Source of the DNA: Branchipolynoe longqiensis
Lineage: Eukaryota; Annelida; Polychaeta; Phyllodocida; Polynoidae
NCBI GenBank assembly: GCA_030323885.1
Contig: CM059186.1
Location: 172,444,351 to 172,508,350, forward strand
Length of the DNA stretch: 64,000 bases
Direction of reading: 5' to 3'
The first letter of the stretch is position 1. Each line of letters starts with the position of its first letter. The notes beneath the pieces are model-generated. The model saw only the letters and a list, made by a program, of their open reading frames with translations, did no database searches and had not been told where the DNA came from. Positions 9,997 to 19,005 of this stretch are shown here, in pieces. The position numbers were made by a program, and so were the translations under genes.

Positions 9997-10130
9997 GCTA
10001 GGAGAGTAACACGGGACGCCGCGGCGTGTCTCCTAGCGATGAGTTACCGCAGCGAACCCTTCCCCACATTGGATGACCAATGTGGGTTCGTCTTGGCGAG
10101 CAGCCCGCATTTCCATATGCGGGTTGCTCG
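9997..10130. other. Cluster of three consecutive hairpins
   Basis: Hairpin 1: GCTAGGAGA/TCTCCTAGC (9997-10005 with 10029-10037) enclosing the perfect palindrome ACGCCGCGGCGT (10016-10027). Hairpin 2: CCCACATTGG-atga-CCAATGTGGG (10063-10086). Hairpin 3: 14-bp stem with one G-T pair, 10097-10110 with 10117-10130, loop TTCCAT. No protein frame. May be a structured RNA, a cruciform-prone site or a decayed element. Confidence 0.7.
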
Positions 10131-10179
10131 ACCCAAGCCCGCACCGGCCACAGATCGTTTATAGTCTTTCCCACTTGAT

Positions 10180-10475
10180 ATGCATATGTACATATATATA
10201 CATAAATATATGTATATTTGTACATAAATATACATAAATATACATATATATACATAAATATATTTATATTTGTATATAAATATACATAATTTTACATAAA
10301 TATGCATAAATATACATAAATTATTAAATATGCATACATATACATAAATATGCATAGATATACATAATATACATAAATATATATGTATATATATGTATAT
10401 GTGTATATGTATATATATATATAAATATATACGTATTTATTTGTATGTGTATATATAAATATATATATACATATA
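10180..10475. repeat. ACATAAATAT decamer / TATA array
   Basis: AT-only minisatellite of ACATAAATAT and TATGTATA variants, directly after the hairpin cluster. Confidence 0.9.
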
Positions 10476-10477
10476 AG

Positions 10478-10685
10478 ACACTCGTGGTTGCTGGGTTAGT
10501 CAGCAGCTACTGGAGCCGGACCGTGGTGAAAGCGGCTCCTCCCCTGTTCCCGGTGGGTGGGAAGACGGGCAGCTGATGAGAGGCCGGGCGGTGAATGCTG
10601 CCGGGAGTGTCGGGCCGGGTTCCGGTAAGCGCAGCCACTTACACCGTCCTGTCCGGGCCGCCCTTCACTACCAACTCACACCACA
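10478..10685 (+). other. GC-rich block, possible untranslated exon or promoter
   Basis: About 200 bp of unique GC-rich sequence with a good 5' splice-site consensus (TTCCG|GTAAGC near 10620). Such a block can be a non-coding first exon. No coding exon was found downstream. Confidence 0.22.
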
Positions 10686-10789
10686 AACCAACACCAGAAC
10701 TCAACTAATTTAAAGGCGAAGAATCAGATCAAAGGTTAACATCTTCCCCAAACCACTGCAGTTACCTGTATGTAACCCTATATGTCTAA

Positions 10790-10978
10790 AGCCCCGTTCA
10801 CACACGCACATTAAGTCAGCTCATCTAGTTTGGCTCAAAAGGTGCGTGTGAACACGCCGCTGAACTGAATTAGCGCTGTGTGGACTCAACTAGTTCGCCT
10901 CATGTAAACTGCTTCGTCAGGTGGATTAGATGAGACGAACTAGTTGAGGCGACTTAAGGTGCGTGTGTGAACGGGCCT
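10790..10978. mobile_element. MITE-H1 (PIF/Harbinger-like), complete
   Basis: 189 bp with TIRs AGCCCCGTTCACACACGCAC / GTGCGTGTGTGAACGGGCCT and a 3-bp TSD, TAA (10787-10789, 10979-10981). A TWA target and GTTCACAC ends are characteristic of PIF/Harbinger MITEs. Non-coding. Confidence 0.85.
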
Positions 10979-11031
10979 TAAGTTATATAGTGTTGCCTTC
11001 ATGAAACTTGCATCGCTTCATAAATGGGATA

Positions 11032-11153
11032 TTAAAGTTGCAATACATAGTCCGATGGTTTTGAGTTTCAGTCATTTTCTGAGATAAATATATTAGATTG
11101 ATTGTTATAATCTTCCTCATTTTAGTTTGAAGTAACTTTTAGTTTAAATGGCT
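11032..11153 (+). mobile_element. MITE-T, 3'-truncated
   Basis: TTAA+AGTTGCAATACATAGTCCG (a 4-bp insertion inside the TIR), collinear with MITE-T up to TTTAAATGGCT, then lost. Confidence 0.85.
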
Positions 11154-11723
11154 CTTCATCAAATTTCTCTCTTCACATCCCTCTCTGTAAATGCACATTT
11201 AATACCGACCCACCCATGGGGGAGTCTAATGACTAACACGTGTAAATACATAAACAATACCTGCAGCCTACTCATAGAGGTGGAAAAGAACTTCATCAAA
11301 ATCCAGCAACCAGAAACGGAAACATACGTATGGGGGCCGCCATTTGTATACTTGTGTTGAATCGCGTAACTACAGCGATTGGTTAATAATATACTCATGC
11401 TGATATATAAATAAATAGATAGTTTTCCAAGCGTTTAGCGGGGGTCGGTCCTAAGCATTGCTTATTCGTATTAATCAATAGCGCCATCTACATGCAGTGT
11501 CCGGGGTATTTTTTCAGGGAGGGCTTATCCCAGAGAGGTGTTGCTGGGACAGGTTTCTGGCTGAGCCCTGGAGATGAGGCAGACATCTATCTAGTGTTGC
11601 TTCAAGCTGGGAGACATGTGTGTCGCTGCGAACATCCGCTAATTCCGCTAATCAGGGAACGCCGCTCTGTGCAGCGGGACACCCCGGGGTGGGGGGTGGG
11701 GGGTGGGGGGGGGGGGGGGGAGG
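11154..11723. other. Unannotated sequence with G-run
   Basis: No gene recognised. Ends in a (GGGGGT)n/G tract (11690-11720) next to the duplicated block at 11724. Confidence 0.5.
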
Positions 11724-11871
11724 GAGACCCGGGGAGACAGGAAGGGTGCGCTGGGCGCATTGCCTTTCGGGAAGAGGGGCGTGTCAAGAAAAGGTGTCAC
11801 CCCATTGAAGTAGTCTTTGACATCGTTTTGAAATCGCTTGAACCAACTTGTTACTCAGATAGCAGTTAAAT
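11724..11871 (+). repeat. Duplicated block, copy 1
   Basis: GGGGAGACAGGAAGGGTGCG and GCCTTTCGGGAAGAGGGG..GTGTC, ending in ..GCAGTTAAATTTA. Aligns over most of its length with 12874-13013. A MITE-T was inserted at its TTAA end. Confidence 0.7.
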
Positions 11872-12225
11872 TTAAAGTTGCATAGTCCGATGGCTTTGAG
11901 TTTCTGTCATTTTCTGAGATAAATACATTAATTTGATCATTATAAGCTACGTTACTTTAGGTTGAAGTAACTTTTAGTTTAAATGGCTAACTTTGGAGAT
12001 ATTTGAAGTGACAACATGCCAAATTAATTTTGGCAAGCACACCAAAACTCTGATGCCATAGGCTTATGCAGTAACAGGTTCTATTAAATTGACTCCCCAT
12101 GGCCTTCGGTATGACAACAAATGCTTAATAACTGTACCAGTATCTAGGATAAATATGTAGAATCAAATCTAGGTAAGTGTTTTGGTTTTAAAAATGTGAT
12201 GCTTCTTCGGACTATGCAACTTTAA
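11872..12225 (+). mobile_element. MITE-T, complete
   Basis: 354 bp including TTAA on both sides (11872-11875, 12222-12225). Termini AGTTGCATAGTCCGATGG / TTCGGACTATGCAACT. TTAA duplication is the target preference of piggyBac and Kolobok transposases. No ORF. Confidence 0.9.
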
Positions 12226-12230
12226 GCAAA

Positions 12231-12402
12231 CAGTAAAACCTCTCTAAATCGACACACCACGGGACCGACTTTAGGGGGTCAGTTTACAGAGTGTTTTTTA
12301 AATCTTTAAAATGGTATTGTATGGGCGATCATATGGGACCCAAATAAAGCGATCGATATAGGGGAGTGGTTGATCTGTGGCGGTGGTTGGCAAGAGAGGC
12401 CG
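12231..12402 (+). mobile_element. MITE-P, right end decayed
   Basis: CAGTAAAACCTCTCTAAATC start, then GGGACCCAAATAAAGCGATC; the right TIR is degenerate (GGCAAGAGAGGC). Sits 5 bp from MITE-T and abuts module G. Confidence 0.8.
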
Positions 12403-12515
12403 AAGGTGGAGCCACCGATTCAGTGTTGGTCTTATAGAGTATAACAATAATAATTATTATTCCCTTATGTATCTTTATACTCATATAATTCGTTATACAT
12501 CACATACAATTATAT
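12403..12515 (+). repeat. Module G copy
   Basis: Degenerate palindrome GGTGGAGCCACC (12405-12416), then ATAACAATAATAATTATTATTC, CCTT, and CTTTATACTCATATAATTCG, TTATACATCACATA. Confidence 0.6.
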
Positions 12516-12522
12516 ATATCTA

Positions 12523-12871
12523 AATTGTTCGTTTGTTGTTACTTAGAGTTTTACGTCCTGGCAACATCTAAGGTCATATCAGGACGGGTACTGACTTGTG
12601 ACAGTACACACTCATGGCGACTTTATAGTGCTGCTCTACTGGGAAATCAGGCTGCCGGTATCATGACCCGATATCCCACTCAGTTACAGTATCCTGACAT
12701 TGAACTAACCAGTCCTTGCCCTATCCTAATAATGCCGAGTGCCAGGCTAGGAAGCAACAAGTATCGATTTTGATCAGTCATTGGTTTGACTCGACCAGGA
12801 ACCAAACTGCCAATCTCCAGATGTCCCGGACGCGAGGCTGGCACTCTACCGCTTCGGCCACCGCGCCCGGT
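12523..12871 (-). mobile_element. SINE-A, near complete
   Basis: Tail GTTTGTTGTTACTTAGAGTT, body, and tRNA-like head ending TCGGCCACCGCGCCCGGT. No convincing TSD. Confidence 0.9.
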
Positions 12872-12873
12872 GA

Positions 12874-13013
12874 CGACCCTGGGAGACAGGAAGGGTGTGC
12901 TGGACGCGTTGCCTTTCGGGAAGAGGGGTGTGTCGAGAAAGTGCGCCACTTCATTGAAGGGATCTTTGAAACCGGTTTGAACAGACTTTTTACTCACAAA
13001 GCAGTTCAATTTA
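12874..13013 (+). repeat. Duplicated block, copy 2
   Basis: GGGAGACAGGAAGGGTGTGC and GCCTTTCGGGAAGAGGGG, ending GCAGTTCAATTTA, homologous to 11724-11871. Here it follows a SINE-A. Confidence 0.7.
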
Positions 13014-13019
13014 AGTATG

Positions 13020-13160
13020 TATTATATGTGATACATAACATATTATGCGAGTATAAAAGCTCATGAGGGAATTACTTGTTTTAGTATGTACCGATTATAC
13101 TATACTATGCCTCCTCGACCTGAGACATGTGATCGGCGGTGCCACCATCGGTGCACCCCG
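13020..13160 (-). repeat. Module G copy
   Basis: On the plus strand: GTGATACATAACATATTATG, CGAGTATAAAAGC, GAGGGAATTACTTG, then degenerate palindrome GGCGGTGCCACC (13135-13146). Confidence 0.6.
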
Positions 13161-13248
13161 TCCCTAATAGACGCGCCACACATATCTATTGGAGGATTTA
13201 CACACCAACAATTATTAGGTAAGGGCTGAATATTCCGTGTCAGAGAAT

Positions 13249-13305
13249 ATATACTCATCCCACTATAATCTTGTCGTATCTAATTTTGTACTGGAGATGC
13301 CCCTT

Positions 13306-13355
<50 letters not shown>

Positions 13356-13499
13356 TATACTCCTCCCACTATAATCTTGTCTTGTCTAATTTTGTACTGG
13401 AGATGCCCCTTTAGATATATATATATATATATATATATAAATATATACTCCTCCCACTATAATCTTGTCTTGTCTAATTTTGTACTGGAGATGCCCCTT

Positions 13500-13550
<51 letters not shown>

Positions 13551-13610
13551 AATATATACTCCTCCCACTATAATCTTGTCTTGTCTAATTTTGTACTGGA
13601 GATGCCTCTT

Positions 13611-13656
<46 letters not shown>
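13249..13656. repeat. Tandem unit with embedded (TA)n tracts, four copies
   Basis: The 55-bp segment CCCACTATAATCTTGTCTTG..TAATTTTGTACTGGAGATGC occurs four times, each followed by (TA)n of different length. The segments are nearly identical while the TA tracts vary. MITE-P lies at the right edge. Confidence 0.92.
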
Positions 13657-13659
<3 letters not shown>

Positions 13660-13836
13660 TAAAACCTCTCTAAATCGACCGACCTTGGGACCGAATTTAA
13701 GTGGTCTATTTAAGGAGGTGGTCGGTTTCGGGAATTATAATATAGTTACAATGGTAATTATTGGGACCCAAATAAAGCGATTGATATAGGGGAGGGGTCG
13801 ATCTGTGGAGGTGGTCGGTTAGGGAGGTTTTAATGT
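13657..13836 (+). mobile_element. MITE-P, complete
   Basis: CAGTAAAACCTCTCTAAATC to GGTTAGGGAGGTTTTAATG, TA on both sides, 180 bp. It lies at the end of a (TA)n tract, consistent with TA targeting. Confidence 0.85.
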
Positions 13837-13838
13837 AT

Positions 13839-14200
13839 AAGCCTATTTCATATGACGTCAGCATGGGTATTTAGGTCAGTGTGCGCGCTGTTTGGCTGCA
13901 GGATGACAAACTCTCACATTGCAAACTCAAGGGCTATGAGCAATCTTCATAGAGAAAAAGTTAAATATCTCTAAAACCACACCACCTAGACACAAGCCTC
14001 TTGGAACACATATAGAAAACATATTCAACGAATAGATTATATTAGACTTATATGGTTATGGTTCTGCATTTCTATTAATTTTGAATAAAATAAACGTTTT
14101 GCACTGTGTGTACCGGCAAACCCAGTGGCAGTGTGCATTCGTTCTGCATCCAAGCTGTGCGCGCATACACAATGTTTACAAACATTGAAAGGGGTCTATA
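13839..14200 (-). mobile_element. MITE-C copy
   Basis: AAGCCTATTTCATATGACGT start containing TGACGTCA (CRE palindrome), TTGGCTGCAGG, an AT-rich middle (ATTCTATTAATTTTGAATAA-like) and AATGTTTACAAACATT at the other end. Matches 55490-56045 in reverse and the ends-only copy 49210-49430. Non-coding. Confidence 0.75.
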
Positions 14201-14215
14201 TGCATATATCATATA

Positions 14216-14457
14216 CAGTAAAACCTCCCTAACCTCCCACCTCCACAGATTGGCCACTCCCCAATATCGATATCAATATGTAAACCTCCCATCCTCCACT
14301 CACAGATCGCCACTCCCATATCGATTGCTTATTAGTCCAAACGAACCCAGATACAATACCATTGTACCATTATTCTAACTCTCTAAACCGACCACCTCCC
14401 TAAATTGACCACTTAAAGTCGGTTACATGGGCGGTCGATTAAGAGAGGTCTTACTTT
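14216..14457 (-). mobile_element. MITE-P, rearranged
   Basis: CAGTAAAACCTCCCTAACCT at left, AAGAGAGGTCTTACTTTA at right, body inverted relative to other copies, with an internal partial duplication of the cCTCCACAGATCG segment. Confidence 0.75.
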
Positions 14458-14799
14458 ATATGCATATATATAATAGTAATACACACACTTCTGCAGCGAC
14501 TGTCGGATGTAAATACAGAGAATGGGTGGGGGGGGGGGGGGTGTTTAAAGGAAATTTCAGAACCATGCAATGCTATATAAGGCATGTCCACCACATGTAT
14601 ATATAATACTGGTATTACCAAACAGGATTTGCATGCAGTTACTATTACAACTGATACTTTCAACTACGCGTCAAACAATTTTACTGTGTGGCTGGAAGAC
14701 CAGTGCTCTGGCGCTGGCTGGTAAAGGACATTATCAAATAGATAAATTACATTTAGTCAAAAATTAAATTTGAAAAAGGGCATGCCATCCATTTTAGTT

Positions 14800-14945
14800 T
14801 TTTTGTTTCAGCACAAATGCTGAGTGAAGCCCACAGATGTATTCTATCCTTCACTTCGTTCGTACCGCTTCAGCTAGAAGATCACCCCTGAGGGAAGCCA
14901 TACAGTGACTTCACTACATAATTGTGGTTAAATAAAACTCAGCTC
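14800..14945 (+). repeat. Repeat-R 3' part
   Basis: AGCTAGAAGATCACCCCTGA, GGGAAGCCATACAGTGAC and GTGGTTAAATAAAACTCAGC match the 3' part of 26218-26568. Ends with an AATAAA-like signal and CTCAACT repeats. Confidence 0.55.
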
Positions 14946-14949
14946 AACT

Positions 14950-15140
14950 AAACAATTCCAGGGGGACAGTGCAGTGGTGTGCACTGACCTAGTCTCAAGC
15001 AAGGAGCAACATAGACAGGTTTATGTGGGTGTTGACATCAGGGAACCTAGGTGGTGTAATGGTTAGCGCACTAGTCCGCTATGCACACGGTGTGGGTTCG
15101 AATACTGCTCCAGACGCAATATTTTCCATTTCCATTAAAC
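14950..15140 (+). mobile_element. SINE-Q copy
   Basis: Contains GGTGGTGTAATGGTTAGCGC (A-box region resembling tRNA-Gln) and GTGTGGGTTCGAATACTGC (B box). Shares a leader (CAATTCCAGGGGGA..) with copies at 18210 and 19840. Not a functional tRNA: the anticodon arm is degenerate. Confidence 0.7.
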
Positions 15141-15154
15141 CTACGAGTACGACA

Positions 15155-15245
15155 CGTATATTTACATATATACATTTGCGATGTATACATATTATTTGAG
15201 TATAAAAGCGTGGAAGGGAATTATATTATTGTATTGTTATTATTA
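15155..15245 (-). repeat. Module G, truncated
   Basis: GCGATGTATACATATTATTT, GAGTATAAAAGCG, GGAAGGGAATTATATTATTG. The palindrome part is absent; a (GTAT)n microsatellite follows. Confidence 0.6.
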
Positions 15246-15475
15246 CACGTATTCAAATATACACATGTATGCATGTATGTGTGTATGTGTGTACACGTGT
15301 ATGCATGTATGAGTGTATGCATGTATGTGTGTATGCATGTATGCAGGTACGCATGTGTGCAGGTTCGCATGTAAGCATGCACACATCCACACATCCATGC
15401 ATGTACACATGTATGCATATACACATATATATATATATACGCATGCACATATGTACATACATAAAATACACATAT
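15246..15475. repeat. (CATG/TATG)n microsatellite
   Basis: Purine-pyrimidine alternating ATGTATGTGTG and GCATGTAC tetramers, then CATATA. Z-DNA-prone by composition. Met/Cys/His frames are artefacts. Confidence 0.9.
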
Positions 15476-15485
15476 ATGTATGTAT

Positions 15486-15690
15486 AGATCAAAGTTCCTC
15501 GGTGTGACTGAACATAGGAGCGAATCCATTCGGGACGAGGAAGACAAGTGGTGGCGCCACCGGTCGTTTCATGGTGGTCAAGATGCACAGAGTAGCAAAT
15601 ACGTATATATAATAACAACAATAATAATAATCGAATTACCTTCCATGCCTTTATACTCGCATAATACTTATACATCACACACACACATAT
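15486..15690 (+). repeat. Module G copy
   Basis: TTCCTCGGTGTGACTGAACA, exact palindrome GGTGGCGCCACC (15550-15561), (AATAAT)n, ACCTTCCATGCCTTTATACT, CGCATAATACTTATACATCA then (CA/TA)n. Confidence 0.75.
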
Positions 15691-15854
15691 ATATATATTA
15701 TAATAGTACTTTTCAGTGGTAAAGTGAGTGGCGGTTACAGTGTGCAGGGGTTGTGGTGCCACCATCTGAGCTGGGGTTGGGGAGGCTGGAGCAGTAGATG
15801 ACTAGGACAGACTCCATCAGTCCATGAAACTGAGTGAGTGATGGGGGAAAGGAG

Positions 15855-15895
15855 GGATATTCCACATTATTATACTCAGATAATTCGGATACAGC

Positions 15896-15928
<33 letters not shown>

Positions 15929-15930
15929 AT

Positions 15931-15961
<31 letters not shown>

Positions 15962-15965
15962 TCCA
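15855..15965 (+). repeat. Module G end fragment plus (TA)n
   Basis: CCACATTATTATACTCAGAT, AATTCGGATACAGCATATAT, then a long TA tract with TATTATA interruptions. Only the terminal box of the module remains. Confidence 0.5.
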
Positions 15966-16454
15966 CTCGATCCATGCTTGTAATCCTTGTGGATAGATAG
16001 ATGACCCATGTGATACCGGAAACACATGTTTCAACCACAGTGCAGGCTAATCATCACAATCTGATTCAAACTTCCTTTATGTCGGCGCGCATTCTCCGTC
16101 CATGGCTTCCGGCTACGCCCCACTTCCGTTATGCTAATGACAGTTTGAGCATTAAAAGCATGGCCTGCTCGCCCAGCTGCTATTAAGGAAGATAAATACC
16201 GCGGACACGCGGTTAAATCAACCGTGAAGTCTTCATTGCCGCTTAGCACATATTTGAATTGCGGTCACTGGATACCTGGTAGTTCCCCCCCCCACCCCTC
16301 TCCCCGCCTCACCCCCCCCCCCCCAGCTCCCCCTCCCCCTGGGGGCAGGTGAGAGGACTCTCTGGAACAACTACTCCACGGTGTCTGGTATCAGGGCGCG
16401 AAGGCACAATTTGGTCCGCTCGTCATGGACCATACCTACTAACACTTCACTTAT

Positions 16455-16786
16455 AACCGGGCGCGGTGGCTTAATCGGTAGAGCGCTGGCCTCACGTGTG
16501 GAAGGTTGGGAGTTCGGTTGCCGGTCGAGTCAAAGCAATGATTTAAAAGTTGATACTTGTCGCTTCTTAACCTGGCACTCGGCATTAATGTAATATGGAA
16601 ATGACTGGTTAGGGTGGTGTCAGGATAATGTGACTGAGTAGGATATCGGATCATGGTGCCAGTGGCCTGATTTCCCAGTGGGGCAGCACTATGAAGTCGC
16701 CATGAGTGTGCACTATCACAAGTTGGTACCCGTCTTGATACGACCTTAGATGTTGCCAGGATGTAAAATTAAAAACCAACCAACAA
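16455..16786 (+). mobile_element. SINE-A, complete, with TSD
   Basis: Head GGGCGCGGTGGCTTAATCGG, GAGTTCGGTTGCCGGTCGAG, body, tail AAAAACCAACCAACAA. An 11-bp TSD, ACTTCACTTAT, lies at 16444-16454 and 16787-16797. Confidence 0.95.
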
Positions 16787-16834
16787 ACTTCACTTATGCA
16801 CGTGCTCTATGTGGAATAAGTTCCTTGTATTATC

Positions 16835-17174
16835 ACCGGGCAATTCGGTAGAGCACAGGCCTCGTGTGCGGAAGATCGGGAGTTCACGAGTTTGGTTCCC
16901 GGTCGAGTCAAACCAATGACTTAAAAATTGATAATTGTCGCTTCCTAGCCTGGTGCTCTGCACCAGTAGGATAGGGCAAGGGCTGGTTAGATCAGTGTCA
17001 GGATAATGTGACTGAGTGGAATATTGGGTCATGGTGCTGGCAGCCTGATTTCCTAGTGGGGCAGCACTATAAAATCACCATGAGTGCGTACTATCACAAG
17101 TTGGTACCCGTCCTGATATGACCTTTGATGTTGCTAGGACTTAAAACAACAACAAACAAACAACAACAAACAAA
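16835..17174 (+). mobile_element. SINE-A, complete, with TSD, AAC-rich tail
   Basis: Tail is (CAACAAACAAA)n instead of CCAACCAACC, defining a tail variant. A 12-bp TSD, CCTTGTATTATC, lies at 16823-16834 and 17175-17186. The head lacks part of the A-box region (GGGCAATTCGGTAGAGC). Confidence 0.94.
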
Positions 17175-17379
17175 CCTTGTATTATCGCCCAAAGAGAGGC
17201 TAGCATGACTAAGCGGTATTGTGAGTTCTAGTAGAGTTACTATTAGCTGCTGCACACAAGGTCCAGCCAGTGAATATCCAACCATTTGGCCGTATTAACT
17301 ATTATATTCATTGTGTTAAGTAACGTGTGGCCCTTTATCACCATCTCCGGTTACTGCTAACATTAACGAGTAAATAATG

Positions 17380-17706
17380 CTTGTTTGTGGCGGTTTTACA
17401 TCCTGGCAACATCTAATGTCATATTAGGATAGGTCCCGACTTGTGACAGTGCACACTCATGGCGACTTTATAGTGCTACCCAACTGGGAGATCAGGCTGC
17501 CAGCACCATGACCCGATATCCCACTCAGTCACATTATCCTGACACTGATCTAACCAGTCCTTGCCCTATCCTAATAATGCTGAAAGCCAGGCTGGATAGT
17601 GACATGTATCAATTTTGTAAGTCATTGGTTTGACTCGACCAGGATTAGAACACCCGATGGTCTGCACGAGAAGCCTGCACTCTACCGATTAGGCCACCGC
17701 GTCCGG
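17380..17706 (-). mobile_element. SINE-A, near complete
   Basis: CTTGTTTGTGGCGGTTTTAC tail to TTAGGCCACCGCGTCCGGTA head. Possible short TSD AGTAAA. Confidence 0.9.
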
Positions 17707-17739
17707 TAGTAAAGAACGTGGAAGTCTGTACCACCCCAA

Positions 17740-17998
17740 CAGGTAAGTAGCTACACAACAGACAGGAAGGCGTGGGGTCGGGTGATTGCATCAGGGAGCC
17801 TAGGTAGGTTAGGATGCTCGCTTTGGCATAGGGTTGAGTGCCAGTAAACACGATGTGCTCTCTATTTGCAGCATCTATAGGACCCTGGTGCCATTACCAG
17901 CATCCTGGATGCGCTAACCATTGTATTTGTATGGTGTTGAACCTGCCCTGTGTATGCATATTGAACACTTGTGTATTAATGTAAGTATTAAGAGACTT
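17740..17998 (+). mobile_element. SINE-Q copy, tRNA head decayed
   Basis: GATTGCATCAGGGAGCCTAG, a shortened promoter region, then CCCTGGTGCCATTACCAGCA and GTATGGTGTTGAACCTGCCC, as in the copy at 18210. Followed by a LINE 3' insert. Confidence 0.6.
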
Positions 17999-18006
17999 AG
18001 CGACAT

Positions 18007-18209
18007 CATCATCATCATGCTGTTGGTCGCGATGCGACAAAGACTGCTTTCATTACTTGACTGCCACTCTCCATTTAGCTCTCTGCTGTGAGAGTGATGT
18101 CCATGAGTCGGTCTTAATGTCTTTCAGCTTCAGGTTTCTCTTGATGGTATCTTTGAACAGGAGACGAGGGCGCCCTCTCTTTCTGTAACCAGAAGACAGT
18201 TGAGAATAG
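18007..18209 (-). mobile_element. LINE 3' end with TSD
   Basis: Begins with an ATC repeat (the (ATG)n tail in reverse), then antisense of the LINE C-terminal end that also occurs at 37480-37710. Flanked by AGCGACAT at 17999-18006 and 18210-18217. Severely 5'-truncated; no coding capacity. Confidence 0.85.
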
Positions 18210-18217
18210 AGCGACAT

Positions 18218-18535
18218 AAACCCCATTTAAAAGGCTTGCGACTCCAGGAGGACGAGTGAAGTATTATGTACTGATTTCTCAGAGCAGGAGCCACACAGAC
18301 AGGTATGTGTGGATAGGGGGATTACATCAGGGAACGTGGGTAGTGTAATGGTTAGCACACTAGTTCTAGAATTGCTAGAAGTGTGGGTTCGAATCCTGCT
18401 CTGGGGACAATATTTCCCATTTCCATCACTGGTGCCATGACCAGGATCCTGTTCGGGTTTTCCACTGTATGGTTGTTGAACCTACACTGCATATGAATAG
18501 CTAAGTGCATTGCCTGTATATATGTAATACTAATA
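18218..18535 (+). mobile_element. SINE-Q, best copy
   Basis: Leader (CATTTAAAAGGCTTGCGACT), tRNA-Gln-like head (GTAGTGTAATGGTTAGCACA, GTGTGGGTTCGAATCCTGCT), then a body CACTGGTGCCATGACCAGGA and GTTGAACCTACACTGCATAT. Anticodon arm imperfect, so a SINE head and not a tRNA gene. Confidence 0.72.
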
Positions 18536-18537
18536 GA

Positions 18538-18690
18538 CGAGATCACCGTTCCGACTGCGCCTGCGCTGAAAATGGCATTGGCAGGAAAGCAAAGCTGTAC
18601 AGCCATTGAGTTTGGCGATATGCGTAGGGCAAAACTTCCATTTTATTCAAAATTAATAGAAATACATAACAATTTTGCATAAACATGTAT
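18538..18690 (+). mobile_element. MITE-C internal fragment
   Basis: AGCCATTGAGTTTGGCGATA, AACTTCCATTTTATTCAAAA, TTAATAGAAATACATAAC match the MITE-C interior at 55560-55620 and 55795-55815. Confidence 0.6.
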
Positions 18691-19003
18691 GCACACATGC
18701 AATATAATGACCTGATTAATATAGCTTAAGACAAAACTAGCCATAGTTAAACATTTTGAGCTAACAAACATATAATTCCACAGAAAACAACCAGTCACTT
18801 TAAGGCTGGCATCCACAACACTATTATTAATTCTTGTTCCAAATATTAAAATGCCAAATGTGTCAACAGACACTTGTTTCAGAGAAATATATAACCAATA
18901 TATGATTAACCCTACCAATTGTCTGGTTCTACATATGTCATTAACCATAGGATATAAACAAAAACATGAATAAAATAAGTAAAACTGACTCTGGCTATGG
19001 CTC
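18691..19003. other. Unannotated AT-rich sequence
   Basis: About 310 bp with no recognisable gene or repeat. Confidence 0.5.
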
Positions 19004-19005
19004 TA

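Noticed and set aside
16455..16530. Functional tRNA gene (A and B boxes present)
   Set aside because: Part of a 330-bp SINE with TSDs; anticodon and acceptor stems do not pair properly.
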